Below the pieces are notes generated by a model. It had not been told where the DNA came from and searched no databases. It worked only from the letters and a program-made list of their open reading frames with translations. A stretch of 64,000 bases of DNA from Motacilla alba alba (Eukaryota > Chordata > Aves > Passeriformes > Motacillidae), in the NCBI RefSeq assembly GCF_015832195.1, contig NC_052017.1, forward strand, positions 72,293,801-72,357,800, given 5' to 3'. A program made the position numbers and the translations under genes. Within the stretch, counting starts at the first letter, position 1. Each line of letters opens with the position of its first letter. This document shows positions 25,592 to 37,837 of this stretch, piece by piece.

Positions 25592-26518
25592 GAAATGGAT
25601 TTGGATGAGGGGGTCAAGTGAACCCACAATGATTTTTTGTATGACACCAAGTTGTGTGGGAGTGTTGATCTGCTGGATGGTATGAATGATCTGCAGAGGG
25701 ATTTGGACAGGCTGGAATGATGGGATAAGGCCAATGGTCCCATCTTGCATTAGGTTCAATAAGGTGAAGTTCCAGATCCTGCACTCGGGTCACAACAAGC
25801 CCATGCAATGCCACAGGCTGGGGAAAAAATGGCTGGAAAAATGCCCAGCAGAAAAAGCCCTGGGAATGCTGGTCAAAAGCTGACTGAACATAATCCAGCT
25901 GTGCCCAAAAGAGGGCCACTCTAATCCTGGTTTGTGCCAGCAATATTGTGTCCAGCAGGACCAGGGCAGTGAATGTTCTCCTGTGCTCAGCACTGGTGAG
26001 GCCACACATTGAATTCCGTGTTCAGCTCTGGGCCCCTCACTGCAGGACATAAATTGAAGTGCTGGAGAGTATCCCAAGAAGGACAACAGAGCTGGTGAAG
26101 GGTCTAGAGGCAAAGTCCTGTGAGGAGCAGCTGAGGGAACTGAGTTTGCTTAACCTGGAGAAAAGGAGACTAATGAGGCACCTTATCATGCTCTACAACT
26201 GCCTGAAAAGAAGGTGTAGCCAAGTGGGTATGGCTTCTTCTCACAGGCAGCTAGTGGCAAGACAAGAGGAAATGGCCTCAAGCAATGCCAGGGGAGGTTT
26301 AGAAATTCATCAGAAAGAATTTTTTTATTGCAAGGGTTGTGAAGCACTGGAAGAGTCTGCCCAGGGAAGTGGTGTAGTTAAAATTCCTAGTATTCAAGAA
26401 ATAACTGGACATGGACAAAATTGTTGCTTTGGTATAGTAGTAAGGCAGTGTTCAGTCAAAGGCTGAACTCAAAGATATTGGAGGTATTTTCCAATCTTAA
26501 TGTTTCTATGAATCTATT
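25592..26518 (+). mobile_element. CR1 LINE 3' end, about 0.93 kb, 5'-truncated
   Basis: The copy starts in the reverse transcriptase part of CR1 ORF2, at sequence matching the region after the conserved FADD motif (GACACCAAGTTG, GATCTGCAGAGGGATTTGGAC). It runs through well-known CR1 words such as GACCAGGGCAGTGA, CTCAGCACTGGTGAGGCC and CTCTACAACTGCCTG, and ends in a decayed terminal repeat (TTTCTATGAATCTATT). The reading frame is broken by stops and small gaps, so it encodes nothing now. The 131- and 135-codon frames inside it are remnants or antisense shadows. Many substitutions relative to the consensus I remember, and few remaining CpGs, indicate an old insertion. It is the longest LINE copy in the window. 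Confidence 0.93.
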
Positions 26519-29500
26519 AAATTATTCTAAATAGTCAACGAGTCATTATTTCCATTAAATGCCTCTAGGGAAGCAGTGATAGCATTCGTACTCTCTGTAA
26601 TGATAATCTCAGATGAAAGGTCTGCATCTGGATCAAGATACAGATTTGTTATTCTATGTAATTATATCCTGCTTAGATATTACTGACATAATTTAAATAT
26701 GGATCCAAACAAAACTTTCTCAATCCCTCCTTCCCTTAGACAAACTATCAGTCCAATACCAAAGCGTTTTTGGTTTCCTCTTGCTCCCAAACACCTTGAC
26801 TCTGAAACTAGGATAATTAATGTGAAAAGGGAAAAAAGTGCGTAGCTTTTGTTATAATACAGAATCTGCTGTGAGGATGCCTTCTCATGGCTGCAATCCT
26901 AATTTTCTTTATTACATATCATGTTCTAACAGGCTTATCTTCAATTCATGGAATATTTTGTTTAAGTGCATAGTAAACCACCAAGAAAATCTAACTTCCT
27001 TTGAACCATTTCTGGAGCCAAATGTTTAAGCCTAATTATAAATTGCTATGCTCTTTATTTCCATTTGAAATTCTCCAACTATTCTAATTAGGCTTCCCCA
27101 AAGGTCAGAGAACATTAACAATCTGGGCACAGTCTGGCTTTTTGAAGTGCTCAGAAATCTACTGTTAATGGTATTTGAGGAAACATAAGAGAAAACCAGC
27201 TGCCCTGGCTAGCATAGAATAATTAATAATAATAGCTATGTAGTGATGACATATCCAGGTTAATTGCATACTAATTAAAGGCTATAGTAAAGCAAATTAC
27301 TGTTTGCATTTGAAATAATGGCTTGTGGCCACAGTAACTCATAGAAATGTGCTGTATCCTCTTGGCAGGTTCTCAAATGGGAGTGAAATTAATTTGAGAC
27401 ATGTACACATGATCTAGTTTGAGAAGTCAAAAGTTTTGAGAAGCTTTCCACAGTGAGACAGTGATAGTCATTAATGAAGTAGAATTTGATATGAGTTGAA
27501 GTTAAGTTCTGAAAGAGTGAACGGAGAGAGTAGCTGGCAGAGCTGGGAGTCAATCAAAAGATAATTAACAGACAGTGCAGAGTATGAGTAGCTATTCAGC
27601 ATGAAGAATCAAGTCTTTAGTTAGGGGCAAACAGGGAAGGAGCCAGGAGGGAAGTCCCACAGTGAGCTATTTCTGGATGTTTAGAAAGGAAATTAAGGAG
27701 CTTGTCATTTGGAGGATGACTGACTGAAAACAGAGTGCTGGCCAGATATGAACTGTGTAAGATCTTGGTGCTTTTCAGAAAACTAGTTGGAGGCTTTAGC
27801 TTGTGGGTTTTTTACTGTGCTGTGAGTGAGATAAGTGAATGGGACAACAGACTCTATTTGGGGAGGAAGACCATCCAATACACTGAGTAATCAAAAGCTA
27901 AACAGAACTTCTCATGTTAATACAAATGGGGAAATAAAAAAGACGTTCACAAAGAGAACATTCAGTCAAGGCACTACCAAGAACATAGACTAAACATAGG
28001 CTGCCATCCCGGGTTTCTCCTGTGTCTGATTCTTATTACACTTTGGCCACACTCAACCTATACTCAGTCCATTGATGCGAGGGACCAAAGAAATATAAGA
28101 ATGGAGAGAAAAGAAGAATTGGATTCACAACTCATTATTAGGTTCAAGTATAGCTGAAATTCAAAGACTTTGGATTTTATATGGTTTTATTTACAGAATA
28201 ATTCAATAGAGAAACAGAGTTTGAAATGAAAATAAAACAAAATAAAGCAGCAAAGAATAGTGACCTGATTAAAGAAAGAAAGATACTATAAAATAAGACT
28301 CACTTGTGCTCAGTTTTAGACTACAGACCCTCTGACAGGCCTCGAGGACCAACTCTCTCCCCCAGAACCTTGCTAGAATGAATAGTCATTTAGTTCCTCT
28401 GTTGTAAATGAAGTAGAATTGAGTATTTTCTCAAAAATAAAGGATTTCAGATGGGATTTTCCTGGAGTGCCTCATCCTGCAAAAGATATCAACAACACTT
28501 CATTGCGGATACAGATGGAATAAGAGCCAGTTAACTCCCTCCTTTCGTTAACCCTAAAATTCCAGCTTGCTTTCCTTTGTACACGATGGAAACTCTTAGA
28601 GATCACATATATGTGTGGGCGTTAATATTAACCAAAAATAATCTGTACATTGACTATTTTCTTATGTGCATTTGGTTGTTTGATTAAAGAATATAATAAA
28701 ACAATTTAAAATTATTCTGTGCTGCACTGCAATAAGCAAAGTAATACCCAGCTGATTAAGAGGTTGTGAATATTCTAGTCAATATATTGCCTAGAAAAAA
28801 AATTGTGGATAGTTTTCCAAATTTCTTCTAATGAGCAAAATACTTAATCCAAACCAAGTTTTGTGAGGGTGCTCCATGAATCTTGTTTTTAAAACCCAAA
28901 CTAATGTAACCTTTAAATTCAATAAAGTTTTTACTTAGTAATAAGAAAAGCAGTGAGAGCCAATAGCATTTCAGAACATTTGGCCACATAAAATTGTTTA
29001 TTCCAAAATGGGATTTAGAAACATTTTAGCCAGAAAAATAAATTATATTACCTTATCAAGGGGCTAGACTTGCAGCAGATATTAGTAGACATGGTAAATG
29101 GGCTTCAGCAGTGTAGTGATGATGGATATCATGATTGAAGACTTGATACAAAACAATTAGCAAAATAAAAGTTACATCATATGTCTTATATTGGTATGCT
29201 GGTTTTTTTCAGTAAAACTACAGCACCAGTTGCAGCTTTTTCTACTGTTTCATTATGGCCATTTTTTTTCCAAGATAAAATGAAGTGATTGAAGAATTCT
29301 TGCTCTGGCAGTTGAGCTGCTGAAAATATGCTTTAAAATCATTAGAACAGGATATTCAGTTCTTTTAGCTGCTTAAGTGAACTCTAACTAAGGGGTCAGA
29401 ACTTAAAAAAAAGAAATATGACTTCATATACTTTGAAATCAATGTGCAAATCTCAGAAAGCTTGAATAGGCAGAAGAAGCTAATGGGGCTGAAACTTTGC

Positions 29501-29871
29501 AAGACCTGTGATAGATAAATGACCTGCAGGCTACAAAGTCACTCATTTTCTAATATACACAGGGACAAAAGATTAGGATATAAGTGGCAAGCTTATTTAA
29601 GTAGAAAGAAAAAGTATAGTTATGCTGTTCAAGGCCTTTCAGATATGTTTTTCTGAGGAACAAGCAATTCACAAAATGAAAAAAAATGGGAGAAATGCGA
29701 AACCCACTGAGGCAAATGATAATGGATTATCAGTTGTTGATAATATTAAGAAACTGCTTTTACATGACAGGAATTCAAAGAGATCACATCTGAAATACAC
29801 AGAGAAAAATATTAACCTGAAAATGAAAAAAAAAAAAAAAGAAAAGAAAAAAGGAAAAAAGAAAAGTAAAC
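26519..29871. other. AT-rich non-coding DNA, possible regulatory stretch
   Basis: No gene or recognisable repeat is seen. The part at about 27.0-27.4 kb contains many TAATTA-type homeodomain cores and an octamer-like TTTGCAT, mixed with non-repetitive sequence, which is how vertebrate conserved non-coding elements often look. Conservation cannot be judged from one sequence. Confidence 0.55.
29830..29866 (+). repeat. A-rich low-complexity tract
   Basis: A runs broken by single G and GG, directly before a minus-strand CR1 tail. The Lys-rich end of the 88-codon frame at 29622-29888 comes from this tract. Confidence 0.85.
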
Positions 29872-29940
29872 CTCATAGAATATCCTGAGTTGGAAGCAAC
29901 CTAAAAGGAACATCAAAATCCAACTCTGGGCCCTGTACAT
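29872..29940 (-). mobile_element. CR1 3' end fragment
   Basis: CTCATAGAATATCCTGAGTTGGAAG followed by CATCAAAATCCAACTC and GGCCCTG is the reverse complement of a common avian CR1 3' end. On the minus strand the element ends at 29872, next to the A-rich tract. Only about 70 bases remain. Confidence 0.8.
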
Positions 29941-32131
29941 ATGGTAAAACATCAGCAATATCCATCTACTCCCCTAACTCTACAACAGCTAAAAAGGAAT
30001 ATTAGAAGCAAAAATTTACAAGTCTGGAGATACCCACATTACCTTCTCCTCCCTCCTCCCTCCCTCAGAGAAAAAAAATTACAGAGCCAGAATCTCAAAA
30101 ATACTTTAATGGTGAGTTTAACAAAACAGTTTTAATTTTGTTCAACAAACAAAGAACTAACCAAGTGATATGAACCCAGAGCTGTTACTATAGAAAGTGA
30201 TACTTGCAAACAAGCTAAGTCCTACTCATGCCAGTGAAGCAATGATACCTTAATGTGTGACATGATAGAGGTAGAAGGGCCAATTGTTCTGACAGACAGA
30301 GAAAGCATCCTGTTAAGTGTAGGGAAAATAAGAAATCTATATTTCTGATGGAAGCAAATAGTGAGTATGAAATCCTTAGGACTAAAATTAAATGTTACAT
30401 TTGGGAGAAACAACCCAATAAGTTAATGTCAGTTGGTGTCGTAAAAGAACATTTTGCAGCAAATGAGATACAAAAGATACCTGGATTTCCTGAAGACATA
30501 GAAAATCTATCAAGACATTATAAAAGCAAGCTATCAGCAGAAGATCATGTCAGAAGTATAAACACTGTTGTTAACTGTTATATTCGCAACATAAAACACA
30601 AGACAGCTTAATAAATTCACTAATAAATTGACAGATGACCAGTAAGGAGTTTCTTCAATAAATATAGTAGAACAGAAAAACTGGTCAAAATGCAAGTTAG
30701 CCTAAAGGAAAAATAATAAAACACTATTTTTGAAGTAGTACAACTTTGATAGCCCAGAATAGCATTATAGTGCTATTTTTACAGTTTTAAGTATAAATTC
30801 ATGCAGTGTAATAGACACTCAGGATAGGTGCCAATCAGACCACAGTAAGTAACTGTGGGAAAATATTTTCATTACACTGCTCTTCACTGGAGTTTTGAAA
30901 GGACAGTGTGTCACCTGCACAAGGAATATGTCAGGGAAAATAATATTGCAAGCATATTAGGACAACTAATAGGATATAAAGTCACTGATGGCAGATGATA
31001 TGAGAGGGTATGTAAAAATTCACTTTAGAGAATATGACAGCAAACTGAGAGCTCTCCAGGAGAAATAACCACCCACTAGTGGTCTAAAAATCACCTTTTG
31101 AAAGTATTCACAGATGTGGTATTTCAACCTACAAAACAGAAATACACCACAGCAGGACCATCTTCATCAGATATACCATTTGTATTGAGATGTTTTCACT
31201 ACTTATTCAAGAGGGATTTTTCAGGACAAAAGGGATTGTACCTAGAAGTTTGACTGTTTGCATTAGCTTCACTCTGTCATACTACATCAGAAATCTGTGC
31301 AAACCTGAAGTCAGAGAATACCAAGCCTCACCAGGATATTTAAGATATTTATCCCAGTTCATTAAGGTAACAAAGCATGCATGTGAAACCCCAGGCTCTA
31401 CCTCAACAAAAATTAATGGACTGCTGTGTGGATTTCACTACTACTGCTAATAATACTGAGCCTTCTCTTAGGACCTTTTGTTGGACCGGTGCAAAACCTG
31501 GGTGCCTGATGCTGCTTTGAATCAGCAGAACAAATCAGACCATAGAAATTATATGCGATAATGTAAGAAACTACAGAGATAAAAGAAAAAAGATAACCCA
31601 AAAACATTTTCACTGCTCCTGGTACTGCAGTCTAAAGCATAGTAGAAATACAATTGCTAATGCTTGCATAATAGATTAAAGAAACTATAATTCTGTTTAA
31701 AACATTCTTTAAACCAGTACTAAAAAGTGTAATGGACTTCCAGCACAGCATGTCAGTCTCCTGCTTCATTATGCTTTTGAAAGAAACATGTAGGTTATCA
31801 GTTTCCTCTCCCTTACTTGGCATATTGTGATTGCCATTGCAGAATTTGAAGGTTTTAATCAATTGCTAATAAGTCCAATGTGTATGAGTCACACCGGATT
31901 ACCTGGTTGCACTATCTGTAAAACTGATGCAGAGAGTTTGTGAACCCCATCTGAAATACTGCTTAATACTAGAGAGAAGTTACTCCTGAGTTTAACAACA
32001 CAAAAGGACAGAGCCTCTTTAACAGAAAACCTGTTATTTGCCATATTTTACACACTAGATTTTGAATCTGGTGCAAGTTTAAAGAAATATTGCAATTTGA
32101 TTTAAATTTGGTTATTCTTATTTAGTTTCTT
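29941..32131. other. AT-rich non-coding DNA, no gene seen
   Basis: The 87-codon frame at 30348-30611 is the most protein-like in the stretch, but I recognise no family and its composition matches the surrounding AT-rich DNA. No recognisable repeat is present. Confidence 0.6.
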
Positions 32132-32915
32132 TGATGGGTTGGCCATGGCCAACCGCCAGAGACCCAGCCACTCTCTCACTACCCCTCCGCAAAGAACAGG
32201 AGCAGAAAATAAGGTAAAAAGCTCATGGGTAGAGATAAAGACAGGGATTTACTAGTTACCATTATTGACAAAAATGACCCAGATTAGGGAAAGCAAATTT
32301 ATTATTGCCAATTGAAATTGAGTTGGATGGTGAGAAACAAAGACAAAAACTAAAATAATTTCTTCCCATTTCCCCTTTTCCCAGGTTCAACTTCACTCTT
32401 TCCTGACATCCCTGACTCCTCTATTGCCCTGCAACTGCAGTGAAGAAGGACTGGGAATGGGAAGCTGCCATCAGTCCATTAACAGCTCCTTTTTGAGGCT
32501 CCTTCCTCTCCATACTGCAGTTTGGGACATTGGCAAAGACTGCAGTCCTTCGAGATAAGCTTGCTCCAGCGTGGGCTCTCCATGGGCTGCAGCTTCCCTC
32601 CGGGCACATCCTCCTGCCCGCCGGGCTCTCTGCCAGGCTGCAGGGCCATCCCTGCCGGGTCTCTCCTGTCCCCGGCCCTGCTCCCGCTGTCCCCTCGGGG
32701 CTCGCAGGGCTGTTTCTCGCTCGCTTCCCCTGGCTCAGCCCTGGCTGCCGGGCAGCGTTTCGCCCTCCCTTGCCCAGACTTTCCCCGGGGCTGAGGAGCT
32801 CAGCCGTGCCCTGCGCTGGGGCCGCTGCAGCCGCTGGCACCGCCTGGGGCCGGCCCGGGCAGCCCCGGCACAGCCCCGGCACTGCCGGCACCACCGGGAC
32901 ACCTCGGCCCGAACA
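32132..32915 (-). mobile_element. Solo LTR of an endogenous retrovirus, about 784 bp
   Basis: The plus strand starts TGATGGGTTGGCC and ends CGGCCCGAACA, giving TG...CA ends. The sense strand is minus: it opens with a GC-rich, CpG-rich U3 (about 32550-32915), and carries AATAAA (complement at 32298-32303) near its 3' end. The downstream part resembles the LTRs at 52001 and 55329 in layout (an ACAGGGATTTACT-like word before the polyA signal, GGGAATGGG, CTCCAGCGTGGGCTC), while the U3 looks different. No exact target duplication is seen at these ends, so the boundaries may be off by a few bases. No polypurine tract or viral internal sequence adjoins. The 174-codon minus frame and three overlapping plus frames are by-products of the GC-rich U3. 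Confidence 0.75.
32298..32303 (-). terminator. LTR polyadenylation signal AATAAA
   Basis: TTTATT on the plus strand reads AATAAA on the LTR sense strand, about 170 bases before its 3' end, matching the position in the two related LTRs further right. Confidence 0.55.
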
Positions 32916-33014
32916 GATGAAATCGGATTTATTCTCTCTATTCAAATAATAGATTGAAAAATCATTTCAGCTACAAGGTTTCACAGAGGGGTTTGCTAGA
33001 TACTGAGTTCCACT

Positions 33015-33140
33015 GCGTGTTTCAGAAGGTTTTCTGTGAGCCGGTACCCAAGGATCAGCTTTGCGTGTCGCACCTGTGTTGCTCCTGAATGGATGATGGC
33101 GATAGGTCCAGGTTTTCTTTTTGAGCCGGACACTACCTGA
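33015..33140. other. CpG-retaining segment with overlapping short frames
   Basis: Six or so CpGs fall within about 125 bases, in a background where CpG is nearly absent. Short open frames overlap on both strands: about 57 codons on plus ending at the TGA near 33090, about 53 codons on minus ending at the TAG near 33000, and a 69-codon minus frame starting with ATG at 33176. I recognise none of them. The segment lies about 100 bases beyond the LTR. It could be an exon fragment, a regulatory element or part of another inserted sequence. Confidence 0.35.
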
Positions 33141-34845
33141 GCCTCCCACACATAAATACAATAACAAAATATTCAATCTTCCGTGAGTTTGAAATTCAGC
33201 TGGTCAAGATAATAAGCTTTCTCACATACGGCCATTATATGTGGCTTTTGTAAAGCTCTGACAAGGAGGAGGTAGTATTTTCTTCTAAATAAAGTATTTT
33301 TCTGAATAAAGAATCATGAGCTCAAATCAGCATTTCCAGTCAAGTGCAGACATCTACATTTAGGCCTATTAATTACAAATATAAATAGCAACAGAACGAC
33401 ATTTACTTATTATTTTGTATTACTGACAAAATATTGCACTGATAAAGTATCTTTCTGGGCCAATTAACCACTAGTTCTTAGGACAGAAGTAATTCAGGAT
33501 TTGGTAATAAATAACCTGCTCAGAACGCAACCTAACTCCTTTTCTTTCCTTACAATCATGGTTTCAGGCTACAGTTTTCTTTCAAACCAATATTAACAAA
33601 ATTGACTACCGTCAGTACCTGCACTTTTAGTAACTGCACACTAATGAATAATGGCTGAGAAACGTGCTTCCTTAAATAACAGTGTATAGACAAGTTAGTT
33701 TTTAAAGTGTTTCTTTTCATACACTCTTTGGGTACTGGAGCTTATGTGCTCTAGTCTACATCTGTGGATGGAATGCTCCTATCCCCTTCAGAGGCTCTAT
33801 CTAAACCATAACCTCTTCCTTAGCCTCTTCAAGCAGAACAGATAGATGTGATTTTCTGATAAAGACCTCCAGTATATTTCCCATGGAATTTGTGCCAAAC
33901 TACTCAGGAACTCAGAATCACATAGCAAATACATGTCTGACAAAATCTTGGTCTCTTCGAATATCCATTTATTCCTTGAAACTATTGTAGTTAGGCTAAA
34001 AACCTCTACAAAAAATCCATATATTTTTAGGTTGGAGTGACCATCCATTTCATCACACCAAAATTTTTGAATCATCAAAAGTTGCAAAGTGTTTCTTAGT
34101 TGTCTATTCTTTGTTTGCTGGTTAATTTCAAATGAATCTTTTATTTCTTCTCTACAGGTACTACTGTTACCCTCTAAGCTGAGTCTTGCAGAATGATGAG
34201 AAATCTACTACTGCTCCAGATACGCAGTTCCTGTATTTTATTAGATAGGCCTCTTCTGACTCATATCTCTTTGGGACTGAGCTTTTTTCACTTTTCCGAT
34301 CTGAAAGCAAGTATTGTCAGCATAAAATAGTGACCCAGGCTAGAGCTGTTAATAATATACCAAAATGTCTGCTGTTTGAATTAGAAGCAGCTCCCTATCT
34401 TTTAAAGAAATTGCCAATTTGTGTTGTAAGCATTGAGTTTCATTGTTAATATTCTTGTAGATGCTTGCAGAGCAGTGATAATTGCCCATTGCCTATTTAT
34501 TACAAACCCCACACTTCTGTTGAGGAAAAAGGCCAGACAACTAAAGGAACTGTTGCCTTATCTTTTTTTTTTCTGCCACTTCAAGTAACAAGAAAAGTTT
34601 TTTGGTGTTGTTTTTTGGGGAGAAGGGAGTTTAGTGGTTTTTTTTTAATAAATTTGACATGTTACAGGTTCAATTAGATTTTTTACAATTTCCTCAGTAT
34701 TTGTAGACCAGAAGAATCTGGATCAATTGTTCAAAGAAAATTCTCAAGCTTTTGGAAATCTCTCCTTTCTTACCCTTAAAAAGGTTATACAGAATGTTTG
34801 TTTTGCTTTAGTTAAGACTGCTCTGGAAGTATGTTGCATGTATGT

Positions 34846-34875
34846 TTCAAGGGAAACAAGTATGTTTCCCTTGAA
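34846..34875. repeat. Perfect 12-bp hairpin
   Basis: TTCAAGGGAAAC (34846-34857) and GTTTCCCTTGAA (34864-34875) are exact reverse complements around a 6-base loop. In RNA, a G-U pair and two more pairs would extend the stem to 15. It is still shorter than a microRNA precursor stem. Confidence 0.85.
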
Positions 34876-36299
34876 GCAGTAGCTAAAAGCTGAAGAAAGT
34901 TCTATCTGGTAGAAGTATTTACTGGAATTTTTTTCTTCTCACAGCAATCTTTCCACAAATTAGCTGGAGTAGAAGGGTTTGCCAAGGAAAGGAGTTCTGA
35001 TGAGTACCTTGAAAATACATAGATAAAATTTGGTATATTGTGAGTACTTGCAAATCAAATGACGTCCCTGCATTTTTCCCTTAGTATCTTCTGTCAGCAA
35101 TGCATCACTACTTCTCTTGCTCACCTGGATTTTTTGACATATGTCAGACCAGTGGACGACAGCTGTATCTTTCTGGATGGCCAATAAGTGTAGGAATAGC
35201 TGATGAAACTGAGCTTTGATACACCCAGTATATAAAAATTTTCATAATGGGAACATTCAATAAATTAGATGCAGAAATGGAGAAGGAACAGCAAAAAAAA
35301 ATCCAAGTGCAGAGATCAGATTTTCATATGCATATAAACTATTTTACTGCATGCCTAAAAAAAAACCAACCAAAAAACCAAAAAATAACAAAACCTCTAA
35401 TACTATAATGTAATTTTCTCTAGTTTTTTCTGTGTCCCAGGAGATAAAACTAATTGAACCATCGCTTTCTGATCCTCGTAACACTTTTTTACATGACAGA
35501 TATATCAAAAGCCTTGAAAAATTATTGTTTCCATTCCTAGTTCCTTTGATATTCTTTGTATTCTATCTAATACCGTTAAGGCTTTAGATTATCTGTGCCA
35601 TATGGATTTGGCAAACTGCTGAACTTTAGATTAAATAAAAACAGAATGCTACAGCATCACTGGACTGCATAAAATATCCTGTTGGGGGGGAAAGAAAAAA
35701 CCTTCTAAACAAGCAATAGGCAAGGTGTTGTGCAACTGAAATCAATAATACATTCAGAATTGAGATCAGATGGAAAGTTTTCTACACAGCATGTGAAAAA
35801 TGTTTGAGCATAAAAGATGTAAAATTTCCAGATATAAATAAATAGATGTGGCAAACAAAATATAGCACAAGTACTAAATGAAGCCTGATTTTGTATTTCA
35901 TTGGAGAGTATGTTGAAACTATTCACACTGAGAGAACTATTAGTGGCATTGTATCAATGTACATTAATTGATGGATACACAGATCTAACAATTTGTGCTC
36001 TTTGAATAGGCGACAAAGCAGTAATTTGGTTTCTTGATCAAGATGCAGTAAAATGTCATTTGCTGTGGAAAATGTTATTTTAATTAAATATTTATCTAGT
36101 CATTTTTATGGGCAGATTCTGGCCCAAAACACAGACTCTAATTATCAGAATAGTTTAATGAATATGTAGCATCGTCTCAAAACATCTTTCTACTGTCTTT
36201 AAAGGGTATTTCCATCTATATCATACAAGTGGAAAGTTTGATGAGAAAAATTTCACTTTTTGCATCTGAATTCTTACAATTATAACCAAAATTATCCTG

Positions 36300-36665
36300 A
36301 ACTGTTCTTGCCCAGTGTTTGCAGCTCTCCCACTCTGGCCATGGCCCAGGACCCCAAGTCAGGTCCAAGGGGCCAGCAGTCCCTGCCTCAATGATGCCAC
36401 AGTGGGGCCCCTCTCCAGGTCCCCACATTCCTGTCTGGCCTGACCTTGGGGCCCCCAAACTAGGCTGTCCTGCAAGACCCTGTTCTGACCTTAGTCCATC
36501 CCTGTCCCCAGGAAGGGGCTTGATATTCTGGGCTGGGACTCCTACAAATCCCCTTGGCTGCCCTGGCCCTGACAGCCAGGGCCTGGCATCACCCACCTGG
36601 GAGTCCCCAATGCTCAGGGAGCTGCTGTACTCCATGTTGCCCTGCCAGGATCCCAGGGTCTAATC
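36300..36665. other. GC-rich, CpG-poor patch, origin unknown
   Basis: A sharply bounded island of about 60% GC sits in AT-rich DNA but holds almost no CpG. It is rich in CCTGG, GGCC, CAGG and TGGGG words. Open frames of 139 codons (minus) and 114 codons (plus) are side effects of the low stop frequency in GC-rich sequence; neither resembles a known protein. The loss of CpG argues for an old methylated insertion rather than an active CpG island. Confidence 0.5.
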
Positions 36666-37837
36666 ACCTGCAGGTCAACTTACCATTATGTTTGCGAGCC
36701 TCAGCATTCCGTCCTCTCATTTCAGTAATTCCTCACATCAGATACACAATTGAGTTTCAGCCCTCAGCCCACCTAAATCTCACTCAAACCAACTGTACTG
36801 TACACCTGAAGCTTTCACAAGAAAATGACAAAGAAATGAAAATAAATGCCTTCTTGTCAAATGAGATTCACCGTGCCACATGTTAAGTCTATATTTCTTA
36901 CGGCAATGCATCTAATTGCTGAGCAGTCAGTAAAGCATTATTTAAGAATTGTCCTAAGTAATTAAATTAGGCTATTCTGGTTTGCTTAAACACACATTAA
37001 TCTTTCATAGTGACATCGAATTTGCAAACACCTTAGGGAAAAATTCTGCAGTAAATCATTTGTAAATGTAATAAACGTTTAACCTGTAAAATAATAGATG
37101 AGGAAGAATACTTCAAAGCAGTTCTAGCTTACTTTTCTTCCTTGATTAAAGAAAATTAATCAGAGCTTGTTAGTAATTTCATTGTATCATTCATGCAGAT
37201 AGTATACTGTGTTGTATTTATTTGATTGCTTGGAAAACTGACAATTTATATGTGCTTTAAACTTGAAAAACTTTTTAAAAGTTCACATTTTAGAAGTTAA
37301 AATTTTTCTTGTGTTGTATCCAGTAAAATGTATATAAGCTGCTTTGTTTTCACACTCCAGTTTAAAACTGGAAGTGTAAGAAATTTAATTATGATTGGAA
37401 TAATTATTAGAGACAGTATCTTGATTCTAAGCTATAATGCAAGAAATAATACTTTTTAGTGCCATGGCTTAAGACTAAATTTAGAAATATGATCAGAACT
37501 GTAATATTGCAATATTGCAGTATTGCCTCTAATGCTTGTGTTCAGGCCAAGTTAATTTCAGGTGCAGTTTCCTCAGTGCAAGGCAGGTGATGGCATTACA
37601 AAGTTGCCAAGCAAGTCTCTGCCATGCCTGTTGAAACTTGGCACAGTGGCTGTACAGTGTGTGAGTCTTTTCCTGCAAGCAGCTGAACCATAGCCCTTTG
37701 TAGAGGAATCAGTATTAGCTGTGACTGCTCCCTCAGCTGGTATTCATCATCTCACTGAATTAGGCACTCTCAGAGCAGGAGCACTGAAGTGTACCAGAAA
37801 CTGTAAATTGTAGGATGGGGCAAGTGGGAAATATATG
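36666..37837. other. AT-rich non-coding DNA, no gene seen
   Basis: Non-repetitive AT-rich sequence. The part at about 36.88-37.18 kb has several TAATTA-like and GCATTA-like words and few simple repeats, so it is a candidate conserved element. No open frame with protein character is present. Confidence 0.55.

Larger units (their letters stand above)
32916..36299. other. Mostly AT-rich DNA with a CpG-bearing start
   Basis: The first 230 bases (to about 33145) keep several CpGs and are described separately. The rest is AT-rich without genes or recognisable repeats, apart from a T-rich tract near 34.56-34.65 kb and a hairpin at 34846. Around 36.0-36.2 kb lies non-repetitive AT-rich sequence that could be a regulatory element. 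Confidence 0.6.

Noticed and set aside
25614..26466. Frames of 107-135 codons on both strands
   Set aside because: They lie within a decayed CR1 copy; the retrotransposon frame is broken and the minus-strand frames are antisense.
30348..30611. 87-codon frame with fairly protein-like composition
   Set aside because: No recognisable family, no neighbouring exons or splice context, and composition equal to the flanks. Kept only as a note in the interval entry.
32421..32957. Frames of 174 codons (minus) and 90-139 codons (plus)
   Set aside because: All overlap in the GC-rich U3 part of an LTR, in several phases at once, which is a sign of low stop frequency rather than coding.
33000..33095. A terminal coding exon ending at TGA near 33090
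   Set aside because: The upstream TTTCAG is not preceded by a convincing pyrimidine tract and no family is recognised, so I describe the segment without calling an exon.
36216..36663. Frames of 139 and 114 codons
   Set aside because: They are explained by the GC-rich patch; no domain is recognised and both strands are open at once.
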